NCBI GenBank assembly: GCA_964443805.1
Contig: CAYUEQ010000007.1
Coordinates: 1-28,877 of the forward strand
Source: CAYUEQ01 sp964443805
GTDB taxonomy: Bacteria; Bacillota_I; Bacilli_A; RF39; UBA660
Direction: 5' to 3'
Length of the DNA: 28,877 nucleotides
A program made the translations under genes and the position numbers. Below are positions 1-7,015 of the stretch, piece after piece. The notes under the pieces were generated by a model that was not told where the DNA came from, did not search any database, and saw only the letters and a list, made by a program, of their open reading frames with translations. Numbering within the stretch: the first letter of the stretch is position 1; each line of letters opens with the position of its first letter.

Positions 1-1703
1 TAGATGATTTAATAAATGCAGTTAAATTAAGACGTAAATATTATAAATTAAAAAGTGGTTCTTTTATTAATTTAGAAGATAATGAGGAATTAATGCAATT
101 TGCATCTCTTGTTGATACTCTTAACTTAACTAGAAAAGATTTAGAAATAGGTAAGGGGAAAGTTTCTAAATATAAATCACTTCATATAGATAAAATTATG
201 AATGAAGATGTTGAATTTATTAATAGCAGTGAAGAATTTAATAACTTTATTAATAAGTTCAAACAGTATAAAGAAAGCGATTTAAAAATTGATAAAAAAA
301 CACTTGATGTATTAAGAGATTATCAAGTAGTAGGAGTAAAATGGCTTCATGCGATAGAATCATGTGGTTTTGGTGGAATACTTGCAGATGAAATGGGACT
401 AGGAAAGACTCTTCAATCAATAGTGTATATTAATAATAGAATAAAAGAAGATAAGAGTAGAAAAATACTTGTTGTATGTCCTACATCTTTAATATATAAC
501 TGGGAAGCAGAATTTGATAAATTTGCTCCAAATTTATCAAAGCTAGTAGTTAATGATTTAAAAGATAAAAGAATGAAATTACTAAATCAAATTGATAAAT
601 ATAATATTATAATTACATCATATGGAATGTTAAGACAAGATCAAGAAGAATATAAGAAGATTCATTTTGATACGATGTTTATCGATGAAGCACAAGCAAT
701 AAAAAATTTAAGTGCTCAAATTACTGGAACTGTTAAAGAAATGACTGCTAAAACAAAATTTGCTCTAACAGGAACACCAATAGAAAATTCACTTTATGAA
801 CTTTATAGTATATTTGATTATATAATGCCAGGATTTATGCCAGGAATAACTAAATTTAATCAGAAATATGTAAATAATATTCAAAAGAATCAAGATGCAG
901 ATGTAATTAAAGAATTTAATTCTTTAATTAGTCCTTTTATTCTAAGAAGAAAGAAAAAAGATGTCTTAAAAGATTTACCAGAGAAAATAGAAACTGTTAG
1001 AGTAATAGATTTAAATGAAAGTCAAAAGAGATTATATTTATCTCAATTAAATAATGTTAAAAAAGAAATGAATGAAGGTGACTTTCAAAAAGATAAGATT
1101 AAAATATTAGCAGCGATAACAAGACTTAGACAAATATGTATCGATCCTGGAATGTTTATTGAAGATTATAAAGGTGGTGCAGCTAAAACAGATGCTATAG
1201 TTGATTTAGTTGAAAGTGCAATAGAAGAAGGGCATAAATTATTATTGTTTTCTCAATTTACAAGTGCCTTATCGATAATAAAAGAAAAATTTGAAAGCAA
1301 AAAGATAAAATATCATTACTTAGATGGAAGTACCAAAAGTAAAGACAGGTTAAATATAGTAAATTCTTTTAATGAAGATGATACTCAAGTATTTATGTTA
1401 TCCCTTAAGGCTGGTGGGGTAGGCTTGAATTTAGTAGCTGCAGATATTGTAATCCATCTAGATCCGTGGTGGAATCCTCAAGTAGAAAATCAAGCAACAG
1501 ACCGAGCGCACAGAATAGGCCAAGAAAAAATTGTAGAAGTTATTAAAATGGTTGCCAAAGGTACTATCGAAGAAAAGATAATAAAGCTTCAAGAAAAGAA
1601 AAAAGAATTATCTGATAATATAATTGAAGGTAATGATCGTAGTGAAATTGTTTTAAATCGTTTAAGTGAAAAAGAATTTAAAGATTTACTTAGTATTGAA
1701 TAA
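1..1703 (+). CDS. SNF2-family DEAD/H helicase, 5' end outside window
   Basis: This is the C-terminal part of a SNF2/Rad54-type ATP-dependent DNA translocase. The frame is already open at base 3, and the ATG at 93 lies inside conserved sequence (SFINLEDNEELMQF), so the gene starts upstream of the window. Counting from that internal Met, the helicase motifs appear in order: Walker A (DEMGLGKT), DEAQ box (FIDEAQAIKN), motif III (LTGTPIENSL), then the second RecA lobe with LLFSQF, LDGST, GGVGLNL and the closing ATDRAHRIGQ. About 565 residues are visible. Bacterial SNF2 proteins usually carry a SWIM or bacterial SNF2 domain N-terminal to this, which would be off-window. They remodel protein-DNA complexes, but the substrate cannot be read from sequence. 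It converges with gerM, with only 10 bases between the stops. Confidence 0.93.
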   Translation, partial: DDLINAVKLRRKYYKLKSGSFINLEDNEELMQFASLVDTLNLTRKDLEIGKGKVSKYKSLHIDKIMNEDVEFINSSEEFNNFINKFKQYKESDLKIDKKTLDVLRDYQVVGVKWLHAIESCGFGGILADEMGLGKTLQSIVYINNRIKEDKSRKILVVCPTSLIYNWEAEFDKFAPNLSKLVVNDLKDKRMKLLNQIDKYNIIITSYGMLRQDQEEYKKIHFDTMFIDEAQAIKNLSAQITGTVKEMTAKTKFALTGTPIENSLYELYSIFDYIMPGFMPGITKFNQKYVNNIQKNQDADVIKEFNSLISPFILRRKKKDVLKDLPEKIETVRVIDLNESQKRLYLSQLNNVKKEMNEGDFQKDKIKILAAITRLRQICIDPGMFIEDYKGGAAKTDAIVDLVESAIEEGHKLLLFSQFTSALSIIKEKFESKKIKYHYLDGSTKSKDRLNIVNSFNEDDTQVFMLSLKAGGVGLNLVAADIVIHLDPWWNPQVENQATDRAHRIGQEKIVEVIKMVAKGTIEEKIIKLQEKKKELSDNIIEGNDRSEIVLNRLSEKEFKDLLSIE

Positions 1704-1713
1704 AGATGTATTT

Positions 1714-2664
1714 TTATAAATCTTTTAATAAAAGATTATCTATAAGAATATCATCGACTAAAAAGTTAACTTTTTTTACATTAAAATTATCTTTGATAGA
1801 AAGTGATATTGAATATTTTACTTCTTCAGAGATGTTTTTTTCTATTAAATCAGTAAATAAGTGATTATTAAATGTTAATGATATTTCTTGTTCAGTTAAT
1901 TCATAGTTAAGAAGTTCTGTACTAGCTGAAAGATAACTTATTAAATTAGTTTGAGTAGTAGGAGAGCTTTTTAATTCATTAATTATAATTTCAATTTTGT
2001 GAGTGTTATTATTTGATACTTTTGTTACTGGAACATAATAGTAATGATTTTTATATTTACTTAAGTAATAGATAGTTGTTTTAGTAGTATTTTTGATGTT
2101 ATTTAAGTCGTAGTGTTTATTTATACCATAGTCTCTAGTTAGAGTTAAAGGGAGTGGTTTTTGACTATTTGGAAGCTTGAATAATTGTTTACCTTCAACA
2201 AAGATTATTATTTTATTAATATCATCAATTGTTGTAAGCGAAAAGATAATGGCTTCAATCATTTTTTCTTCATATTTTTCTTCAATGTTTAAAATATCTT
2301 TAGAAAAATTTATTTTACATAAATCATTATTTATAGAAATTGATAAAAGTTTTGTTTTTTCTGGAATCATAGCATTGAAGCCTTCTGGCAGATAATCATT
2401 TTTATGTGTTCCAATTGTTAATGCTTTTATCATTTCTTTAGCTTTTTCTTTACTATCAGTATTTTTATATACGATATTAGCTCTAGCGATATAATCGTTA
2501 TGGTCAAGTAAAAATATTGTAGCATCGTTTATTGTATTTATATAACTAATATTTTGAGGAATATTATAGTTATTATTCTGTTCTGGAAAAAAATAGAATA
2601 GTCCTAAAATAAACAAAGTTAGTGTTGCAATTAATAATCTTCTTTTTATAGATCTTTTTAACAC
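1714..2664 (-). CDS. gerM: GerM-like sporulation/germination protein, two GerMN domains
   Basis: A 316-residue protein with one N-terminal membrane anchor (about residues 8-26, LLIATLTLFILGLFYFF) followed by two tandem GerMN-type domains of about 130 residues. The second domain begins near the signature LTRDYGINKHYD, which resembles the matching stretch of Bacillus GerM. In B. subtilis GerM is needed for sporulation and germination and acts at the forespore-mother cell channel with the SpoIIIA proteins; that is family knowledge. Unlike B. subtilis GerM, no lipobox cysteine is visible. The start is GTG with the Shine-Dalgarno GAGGTGA at 2671-2677. A candidate sporulation-type -10 element (CATATTAT on the minus strand, 2690-2683) lies upstream. 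The neighbouring gerE gene has its own terminator, so gerM is probably transcribed separately. gerE and gerM are also near each other in B. subtilis. Confidence 0.85.
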   Translation of the reverse strand: MLKRSIKRRLLIATLTLFILGLFYFFPEQNNNYNIPQNISYINTINDATIFLLDHNDYIARANIVYKNTDSKEKAKEMIKALTIGTHKNDYLPEGFNAMIPEKTKLLSISINNDLCKINFSKDILNIEEKYEEKMIEAIIFSLTTIDDINKIIIFVEGKQLFKLPNSQKPLPLTLTRDYGINKHYDLNNIKNTTKTTIYYLSKYKNHYYYVPVTKVSNNNTHKIEIIINELKSSPTTQTNLISYLSASTELLNYELTEQEISLTFNNHLFTDLIEKNISEEVKYSISLSIKDNFNVKKVNFLVDDILIDNLLLKDL

Positions 2665-2701
2665 AAAAGTTCACCTCATTAAATAATATGAAACACAAAT
2701 T

Positions 2702-2725
2702 AAAAAAAGTCGTTATAAACGACTT
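2702..2725 (-). terminator. Intrinsic terminator of gerE
   Basis: Read on the minus strand, AAGTCGTT and AACGACTT form an 8-bp stem with a 3-base loop, followed by seven T. The 5' arm overlaps the gerE stop codon. It separates gerE from gerM. Confidence 0.85.
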
Positions 2726-2933
2726 ATTTTAATGTAATTTCACCCAATTTTAATAGTTCTACTACAGCTTGAGCTCGACCTTTCACGCTTAATTTTTGCA
2801 TGGCATTAGAAATATGATTTCTTACTGTCTTTTCGCTAATACCAAGATCTTCTGCAATTTCTTTAGTCGATTTATTTAATACTAAGAGTTCGAAAACTTC
2901 TTGTTCTCTTGAAGTTAATATTTTTTTTTTCAC
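2724..2933 (-). CDS. gerE: GerE, LuxR/FixJ-type late sporulation regulator
   Basis: A stand-alone helix-turn-helix regulator made only of the GerE/LuxR C-terminal DNA-binding domain. The core LTSREQEVFELLV, STKEIAEDLGISEKTVRNHI and VKGRAQAVVELLKLGE is very close to B. subtilis GerE, which modulates SigK-dependent coat genes in the mother cell late in sporulation. I chose the GTG at 2933 (69 residues; B. subtilis GerE has 74) because GAGGG sits 5 bases upstream of it. An in-frame ATG at 2975 would add 14 residues, but it has no Shine-Dalgarno and lies inside a probable SigK promoter, at or before the predicted transcription start. The gene lies between spoIIIAH and gerM on the same strand. Identity is secure; only the start is open. 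Confidence 0.92.
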   Translation of the reverse strand: MKKKILTSREQEVFELLVLNKSTKEIAEDLGISEKTVRNHISNAMQKLSVKGRAQAVVELLKLGEITLK

Positions 2934-2970
2934 ACTTTCCCTCACTTTCTTAAGATGGGTATTCTTTCTC

Positions 2971-2988
2971 TTCATAATATATTATGAA
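2971..2988. repeat. 18-bp perfect palindrome at the gerE 5' end
   Basis: TTCATAATATATTATGAA is identical to its own reverse complement. It contains the CATAATATA promoter element and the outer in-frame ATG of gerE. It could be an operator, or a by-product of a CATA-type -10 element beside an ATG-containing stretch. Confidence 0.6.
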
Positions 2989-3006
2989 AATCAAGGTGTG
3001 AAAGTG
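2978..3006 (-). promoter_or_regulatory. Candidate SigK-type promoter of gerE
   Basis: On the minus strand CAC (3006-3004) is followed by 17 bases and then CATAATATA (2986-2978). This fits the B. subtilis SigK pattern of AC, 16-17 bases, CATANNNTA. The predicted transcription start near 2971 leaves a leader of about 38 bases before the GTG at 2933. Confidence 0.6.
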
Positions 3007-3027
3007 AGCGATTACGCCTAAAAATTG

Positions 3028-3525
3028 TTAACTTTGGAACTTTATCGTAATATACATTTGTTTATCGAAATCTTCTTGAACTAATCTAATGATTTTATTA
3101 GCTAGTTCTTTGTCATGAGTTTTACTATCGATTACTACTTTAATTTGATCACCATTAATTTTGATAAAAGATTTTAATTTATATTTATCTAAAATCTTTT
3201 TCTCTAAAGTATCTTCTTTACCTTTATTTAAGTTAAGACCTTTTAGTGATTCAAACGCACTATTTTTTTCTTCGGCAGAGGCCTCGGTACTATTTAGAAT
3301 TTCTTGTAATTCATTCATTTGTTTTATTACTTCTTCATCACTTTCAATTCTGAGTGCTGTTAACACTTCACTTTCTGTAACGTTGATAACCGGTGTGGTC
3401 TTTTTATTACCGTCGTTTTCTTGTAAGCTTTTTAATACCTCGCTAGGCATTGTAATATAGTAAATACTTAATACTAATATAATACTGAACAAAGTTAAAA
3501 ACCATAATTTTTGTTTATTGATCAC
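3028..3525 (-). CDS. spoIIIAH: SpoIIIAH-like forespore-engulfment channel protein
   Basis: A 165-residue protein with an N-terminal transmembrane segment (KLWFLTLFSIILVLSIYYI), a variable linker, and a C-terminal domain with the SpoIIIAH pattern: an E/K-rich helix (NSTEASAEEKNSAFESL) followed by IKINGDQIKVVIDSK and LANKIIRLV. In Bacilli, SpoIIIAH is made in the mother cell and binds SpoIIQ to build the channel across the intermembrane space. The start is GTG at 3525, preceded by GGAGGG; this removes 22 N-terminal residues that an upstream ATG would add, and it matches the family's usual opening (a short basic stretch, KQxxW, then the membrane helix). No other spoIIIA genes lie beside it here, although the family member is normally the last gene of an eight-gene operon. 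A weak CATATTTA element lies at 3579-3572. Confidence 0.85.
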   Translation of the reverse strand: MINKQKLWFLTLFSIILVLSIYYITMPSEVLKSLQENDGNKKTTPVINVTESEVLTALRIESDEEVIKQMNELQEILNSTEASAEEKNSAFESLKGLNLNKGKEDTLEKKILDKYKLKSFIKINGDQIKVVIDSKTHDKELANKIIRLVQEDFDKQMYITIKFQS

Positions 3526-3655
3526 GTTTAAATCCCTCCATTGACTAATAAATACTACTCGCAAAGAAAAATAAATATGCATAAAAAACAAAACTTTATT
3601 TTAAAAAGGAAAAAATTGATTAAGAAGGAAACTAATTTATGAAGGGAGGAAAATA

Positions 3656-5722
3656 ATGAAAAAAAAGTGGATAACAAAACAAGATGACATGAAAGATTGT
3701 GGAGCTGCATGTTTATCTTCTATTATTAAATATTATGACGGCTTTGTAGATATGGAAACTCTAAGAGATAAAACTTTAACTGATAGAACTGGAACTAGTG
3801 CCTATCATATAATAAATGCAGCTATAAGCTTGGGTTTTGATTCTAGTGGTCTAAAATGCAATGAACAAGAATTAAAAAATATAACATTACCTTGTATTGC
3901 TCATATCGTTACAAAAGATAACACTAGTCATTTTATAGTAATTTATAAGTTAGATTATTCTAAAAATATAATGATTGTAATGGATCCTGCTTATGGCTAC
4001 CAAAAACTAAAAATTGAAGAATTTATTGCTATGTGGACAAACATAATTATAATATTCTACCCTAAAAATAAGATACCTAAATTGCCGAAACAAACAAGTA
4101 TAAAAAAATTATTTATAACAATAATCCCTACCGAAAAATATTTTATACATAAAATATTATTAACAACTATCATACTTACACTTATTACCATAATCTTAAG
4201 TTTCTATTTTAAGGTTGCAATTAATAATATTGACACATTTTATTCTAAGAAATCGCTATTTACTATATCTTTTATATTTTTCATAGTTTATATATTAAAA
4301 TTTATTTTAAACTATCTTAGAGATTTATATGAAATTTATTTTAATAAAAATTTAGATATAAAAATAGTTATACCTTTTTTAAATCATTTGTTTTCACTCC
4401 CTTTAAATTATGTTAAAAACAAGACTGTTGGTGAAATAACAAAAAGAGTAGACGAATTAAATAATATAAAAGATTTATTTTCTAAAGTTTTTATTCATCT
4501 AGTTGTCGATTTGTTTTTAGCAATATTCGCCATTATTATATTAATTAATATAAACATTAAACTATTTTTTATTCTTTTAGTAGTTTTACTTTTATATATA
4601 ATTATTGGAGTTATATTTAGTCCAATTATATATCAAAAAGCAATTAAGAATATAGAATATGAAACTAGATTTAGATCTAGCCTAGTAGAAAATATAAATG
4701 GTTATGAAACAATAAAAAATTTAAATAAAAGTACTTTTAAAGTATCTGATTTAGAAAACAAATATGTTGTATTTTTAAAAGATTTATTGAGTTTTAATAA
4801 AACAATTGTTATTCAAAATCTATTTAAAAATTTTATCAGTGAAATTGGAATATTTAGTTGTAGTGTCTTTGGCTTTTATTTATATTTAAATGAAAGTATA
4901 ACAATAGCAGATATTATTACCTTTAATACTATTTTATATTACTTACTAGATCCAATTAAGAACACTATAGACCTTCTGCCGCAAATAAATTATATAAAGG
5001 CATCGTATACTAAAATCGGGGAATTTATTAATTTAAAGGAAGAAGAATTATCTACACACAAAGAATCTTTTAAAACTGGTGATATTGTATTTGAAAATGT
5101 AAAATACTCTTATAATCATTTAGACTATATTTTAAACAACATAAATTTAAAAGTTAAGTCGAAAGATAAAATAATCTTAGTTGGTAAAAGTGGGAGTGGA
5201 AAAACAACTTTATGTAAATTATTATTTAGAATAGATAAATTAAGTGGTGGTAAAATAAAAATTGGTAATGTAAACATTGAGGATTACAAATTAAATACAA
5301 TAAGAGAAAATATTAGTTATCTTTCTCAAAGTGAAAAATTATTTACTGATACTATTTATAATAATATTGTTTTTGGTCAAGAAGTATCTATGGAAAAAAT
5401 TAATGAGATTTCTAAAGTATGTAAAATTGAAGACATTTTAGAAAAAAAAGCATTGCGTTTTGAAACTTTGATTGAGGATGAAGGATTTAATCTATCTGGT
5501 GGAGAGCGCCAACGAATTATTTTAGCTAGAACTTTATTAAAAAACTCCAAAATTTTAATATTGGATGAGTCTTTATCAGAAGTAGAAATAAATATGGAAA
5601 GAGAAATTATTAAAAATATATTGTCATATTGCAAAGATAAAACATTAATATACATTTCCCATCGTAATCATGAAAAATATTTTAATAGAGTGATAAATTT
5701 AAATGAAATTAACGAAATATAA
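3656..5722 (+). CDS. Bacteriocin ABC exporter with C39 leader peptidase
   Basis: A 688-residue peptidase-containing ABC transporter that should cleave double-glycine leaders and export the released peptide. The N-terminal C39 peptidase has Gln9 (oxyanion hole), Cys15 in DMKDCGAACL, His92 and Asp110, so it looks active. A membrane domain follows from about residue 160 to 450, with several hydrophobic helices starting at LLTTIILTLITIILSF. The ATPase domain has Walker A GKSGSGKTT at 510-518, the signature LSGGERQ at 613-619, Walker B with Asp637-Glu638, and switch His669. The D-loop region reads ESLSEVE rather than the common EATSALD. The ribosome-binding site GGGAGG is 7 bases before the ATG. 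The gene heads a co-directional cluster whose downstream small genes encode peptides with matching leaders. Length and domain order are normal for the family. Confidence 0.95.
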   Translation: MKKKWITKQDDMKDCGAACLSSIIKYYDGFVDMETLRDKTLTDRTGTSAYHIINAAISLGFDSSGLKCNEQELKNITLPCIAHIVTKDNTSHFIVIYKLDYSKNIMIVMDPAYGYQKLKIEEFIAMWTNIIIIFYPKNKIPKLPKQTSIKKLFITIIPTEKYFIHKILLTTIILTLITIILSFYFKVAINNIDTFYSKKSLFTISFIFFIVYILKFILNYLRDLYEIYFNKNLDIKIVIPFLNHLFSLPLNYVKNKTVGEITKRVDELNNIKDLFSKVFIHLVVDLFLAIFAIIILININIKLFFILLVVLLLYIIIGVIFSPIIYQKAIKNIEYETRFRSSLVENINGYETIKNLNKSTFKVSDLENKYVVFLKDLLSFNKTIVIQNLFKNFISEIGIFSCSVFGFYLYLNESITIADIITFNTILYYLLDPIKNTIDLLPQINYIKASYTKIGEFINLKEEELSTHKESFKTGDIVFENVKYSYNHLDYILNNINLKVKSKDKIILVGKSGSGKTTLCKLLFRIDKLSGGKIKIGNVNIEDYKLNTIRENISYLSQSEKLFTDTIYNNIVFGQEVSMEKINEISKVCKIEDILEKKALRFETLIEDEGFNLSGGERQRIILARTLLKNSKILILDESLSEVEINMEREIIKNILSYCKDKTLIYISHRNHEKYFNRVINLNEINEI

Positions 5723-6131
5723 TTTTTTATCAAAAAAACCAAAAATTTTTCCAGTTGAAATAATTATCTTTTTAGTCATAGTCAGTTTAGTAATTTATGC
5801 AATGAATTATAAAACATATGATAAAAGTTCTTTAAAAATGCAAGTTTTTAAAGAAGAGAGTAGTTATTATGGGAAAATAAATTTATATGAAACTAATATA
5901 GAAGATTTTAACGAAAAAACAATTATTAAAATAGATAAAGAAGATAGAGTTTTTAAGTTAAAGCAAATAAATGAATTAGAGGGGAATCCTTTAACAGGAC
6001 AAAATTATCAAGAAGTAATAATGGAAATAGAATTAAAAGAAGAAGAAAAAAAAGAAAATATTTATTTAGATCTAACAGTATTAAATAATTATCAAAGTTT
6101 ATTTAATAAAACATTAAATCTATTTATATGA
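5703..6131 (+). CDS. Small single-pass membrane protein, possible export accessory or immunity
   Basis: A 142-residue protein with a short cytoplasmic N-terminus (KYNFLSKKPKIFP), one transmembrane helix (about residues 18-34, VEIIIFLVIVSLVIYAM) and an extracellular beta-rich domain of about 105 residues. Its N-terminal layout resembles bacteriocin secretion accessory proteins of the HlyD/LcnD type, which normally exceed 400 residues and contain long coiled coils and a lipoyl-like domain. Those parts are absent here. The gene overlaps the exporter stop by 20 bases and is followed 11 bases later by the first precursor peptide, so it belongs to the same transcript. It could be a minimal accessory subunit, or an immunity protein. 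I do not recognise the family. Confidence 0.75.
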   Translation: MKLTKYNFLSKKPKIFPVEIIIFLVIVSLVIYAMNYKTYDKSSLKMQVFKEESSYYGKINLYETNIEDFNEKTIIKIDKEDRVFKLKQINELEGNPLTGQNYQEVIMEIELKEEEKKENIYLDLTVLNNYQSLFNKTLNLFI

Positions 6132-6142
6132 GGAGGAGTAAA

Positions 6143-6280
6143 ATGGAAGTAATAAAAACTGAAGAATTGATAACAATTCAAGGTGGTTTTAAATTGGGAT
6201 TAGCATTTGGAATATCGGTTGCTGTAACATTTATTATAGGAGTAATAGATGGAATAGTCAGACCATTAAAATGTAATTAG
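6143..6280 (+). CDS. Double-glycine bacteriocin precursor 1
   Basis: A 45-residue peptide. Residues 1-15 (MEVIKTEELITIQGG) form a typical double-glycine leader with the EL..I.GG pattern read by C39 peptidases. Cleavage after Gly15 would release a 30-residue, largely hydrophobic peptide that begins FKLGLAFG and ends RPLKCN, with two GxxxG motifs (GLAFG, GVIDG). GxxxG helix-packing motifs are a hallmark of two-peptide class IIb bacteriocins. The single Cys44 cannot form an internal disulphide. The ribosome-binding site AGGAGG lies 7 bases before the ATG. It sits downstream of the exporter and 13 bases before the second precursor. Confidence 0.9.
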   Translation: MEVIKTEELITIQGGFKLGLAFGISVAVTFIIGVIDGIVRPLKCN

Positions 6281-6293
6281 AAAGGAAGTAAAA

Positions 6294-6452
6294 ATGAAAT
6301 TAACAAATCAAGAATTGATATATGTAATTGGTGGTTCAAAATTAACTGGTACTTTAATCAATGCTTTTGCAAGAGGATTAAACACAGTATTAGAAATAGG
6401 TAGAAGTCTAGGAACAGCTATTTCTCGAATAGTTAATAAGAGAACATGTTAA
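6294..6452 (+). CDS. Double-glycine bacteriocin precursor 2
   Basis: A 52-residue peptide with the leader MKLTNQELIYVIGG, a near-perfect match to the L(S/T)xxELxxIxGG class II consensus. Cleavage after Gly14 gives a 38-residue cationic amphipathic peptide that begins SKLTGTLINAF and ends VNKRTC, with a GxxxG motif (GRSLG). It has no acidic residue except one Glu and several Arg/Lys, as expected of a membrane-active peptide. The ribosome-binding site is AAAGGAAG. With precursor 1 it probably forms a two-component bacteriocin. Both peptides end with a lone Cys near the C-terminus (Cys44 of 45 and Cys52 of 52), which could allow an intermolecular disulphide; that is inference. Confidence 0.9.
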   Translation: MKLTNQELIYVIGGSKLTGTLINAFARGLNTVLEIGRSLGTAISRIVNKRTC

Positions 6453-6547
6453 GGAAAAAATTACCCTTAATTTTATTGCCAGTAGTTTATCTTGGAGTAT
6501 TAACTCTTGGTAAATTAGTTGGGACATTAATTAATTGTATTAAATAA
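6446..6547 (+). CDS. 33-residue hydrophobic cationic peptide, overlapping precursor 2
   Basis: This frame starts at an ATG that overlaps the last codons of precursor 2 (ATGTTAA), which suggests translational coupling. An in-frame stop just upstream makes this the only ATG. The peptide opens MLRKKLPLILLPVVYLG and ends TLGKLVGTLINCIK, with a GxxxG motif (GKLVG). There is no double-glycine leader. Its end (KLVGTLIN) resembles the start of mature precursor 2 (KLTGTLIN). It could be a leaderless third peptide, an immunity peptide, or a regulatory small membrane protein. The ribosome-binding site (AAGAGA) is weak. The operon terminator begins at its stop codon, which argues that it is translated. 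Confidence 0.6.
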   Translation: MLRKKLPLILLPVVYLGVLTLGKLVGTLINCIK

Positions 6548-6567
6548 GAAGCGGATGCTTCTTTTTT
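6546..6567 (+). terminator. Terminator of the bacteriocin operon
   Basis: AAGAAGC and GCTTCTT form a 7-bp stem with loop GGAT, followed by a T run. It starts at the stop codon of the 33-residue peptide. Confidence 0.88.
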
Positions 6568-6586
6568 AGTAAATTTTCGTTAGTTC

Positions 6587-6615
6587 TTGTCAAGAAAAGT
6601 TGAAAGTGTTATAAT
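6587..6615 (+). promoter_or_regulatory. SigA-type promoter of the bS21 gene
   Basis: TTGTCA, a 17-base spacer and TATAAT, with an extended -10 (TGT directly before TATAAT). The distance to the ATG at 6643 and the GGGAGG ribosome-binding site fits a short leader. Confidence 0.8.
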
Positions 6616-6642
6616 TGGTTTGAATTTGAAGGGAGGGAAATT

Positions 6643-6945
6643 ATGACTAGAGTTCCAGTTACTAACGGAAATATTGATGGTGCTTTAAAAAAATTTAAAG
6701 TTAAAGTAGCGCGAAGTGGTGTCCCTTCTGAATTAAAAAAACGAAAACATTATGTTAAGCGTGGGGTTGCAAAACGTATAGAAAAAAGTGAACAAATAAA
6801 AAATTCACATAAAAAAAATCGTAAAGAGAGAAATGTTCAAAGTTTCAAGCCTAGAAATAATTTTAGAAATAATACGACTGCAAAACCAACTACAAACAAC
6901 ACAGCAAATAATCCAAATAATAAGAATGGAAAAGATGAAAAATAG
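6643..6945 (+). CDS. rpsU: Ribosomal protein bS21 with long C-terminal tail
   Basis: The first 55-60 residues follow bS21, a small protein of the 30S platform near the anti-Shine-Dalgarno region: IDGALKKFKVKVARSG, then SELKKRKHYVKRGVAKR and a basic run. bS21 in Bacillus has about 57 residues; this protein has 100. The extra 40 residues (from about residue 62) are rich in Asn, Thr and Lys, low in complexity and probably disordered. The N-terminus (TRVPVTNGN) also differs from the usual VxVRxNE. It has its own SigA promoter and lies alone between the bacteriocin operon and cotE. The sequence is clean, with a good ribosome-binding site, so the tail is unlikely to be a frameshift artefact. Confidence 0.88.
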   Translation: MTRVPVTNGNIDGALKKFKVKVARSGVPSELKKRKHYVKRGVAKRIEKSEQIKNSHKKNRKERNVQSFKPRNNFRNNTTAKPTTNNTANNPNNKNGKDEK

Positions 6946-6966
6946 ACTTTAGGTTTATTTTTTTTT
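6941..6966 (+). terminator. Weak terminator after the bS21 gene
   Basis: AATAGAC and GTTTATT can pair (one G-T) around loop TTTAG, followed by a run of T. The stem is AU-rich and short. Confidence 0.5.
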
Positions 6967-6987
6967 AACTATTTTTTATAACTAGTG

Positions 6988-6996
6988 CATAAAATA
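6988..6996 (+). promoter_or_regulatory. Candidate SigE/SigK -10 element of cotE
   Basis: CATAAAATA matches CATANNNTA. AAC lies 18 bases upstream, slightly longer than the usual SigK spacing. B. subtilis cotE is read from SigE and SigK promoters. The element is 19 bases before the TTG start. Confidence 0.5.
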
Positions 6997-7015
6997 ACTT
7001 AGGGAGGTTATATTC

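Noticed and set aside
1719..1737. Hairpin AATCTTTT/AAAAGATT between the SNF2 helicase gene and gerM as a shared terminator
   Set aside because: It pairs perfectly but is all A/T except one pair, lies within gerM codons, and no T tract follows on either strand.
6129..6131. Mycoplasma-like code with TGA as tryptophan, suggested by the extreme AT content
   Set aside because: TGA ends several well-supported genes (here, rseP, murB and queH), and tryptophan is TGG throughout.
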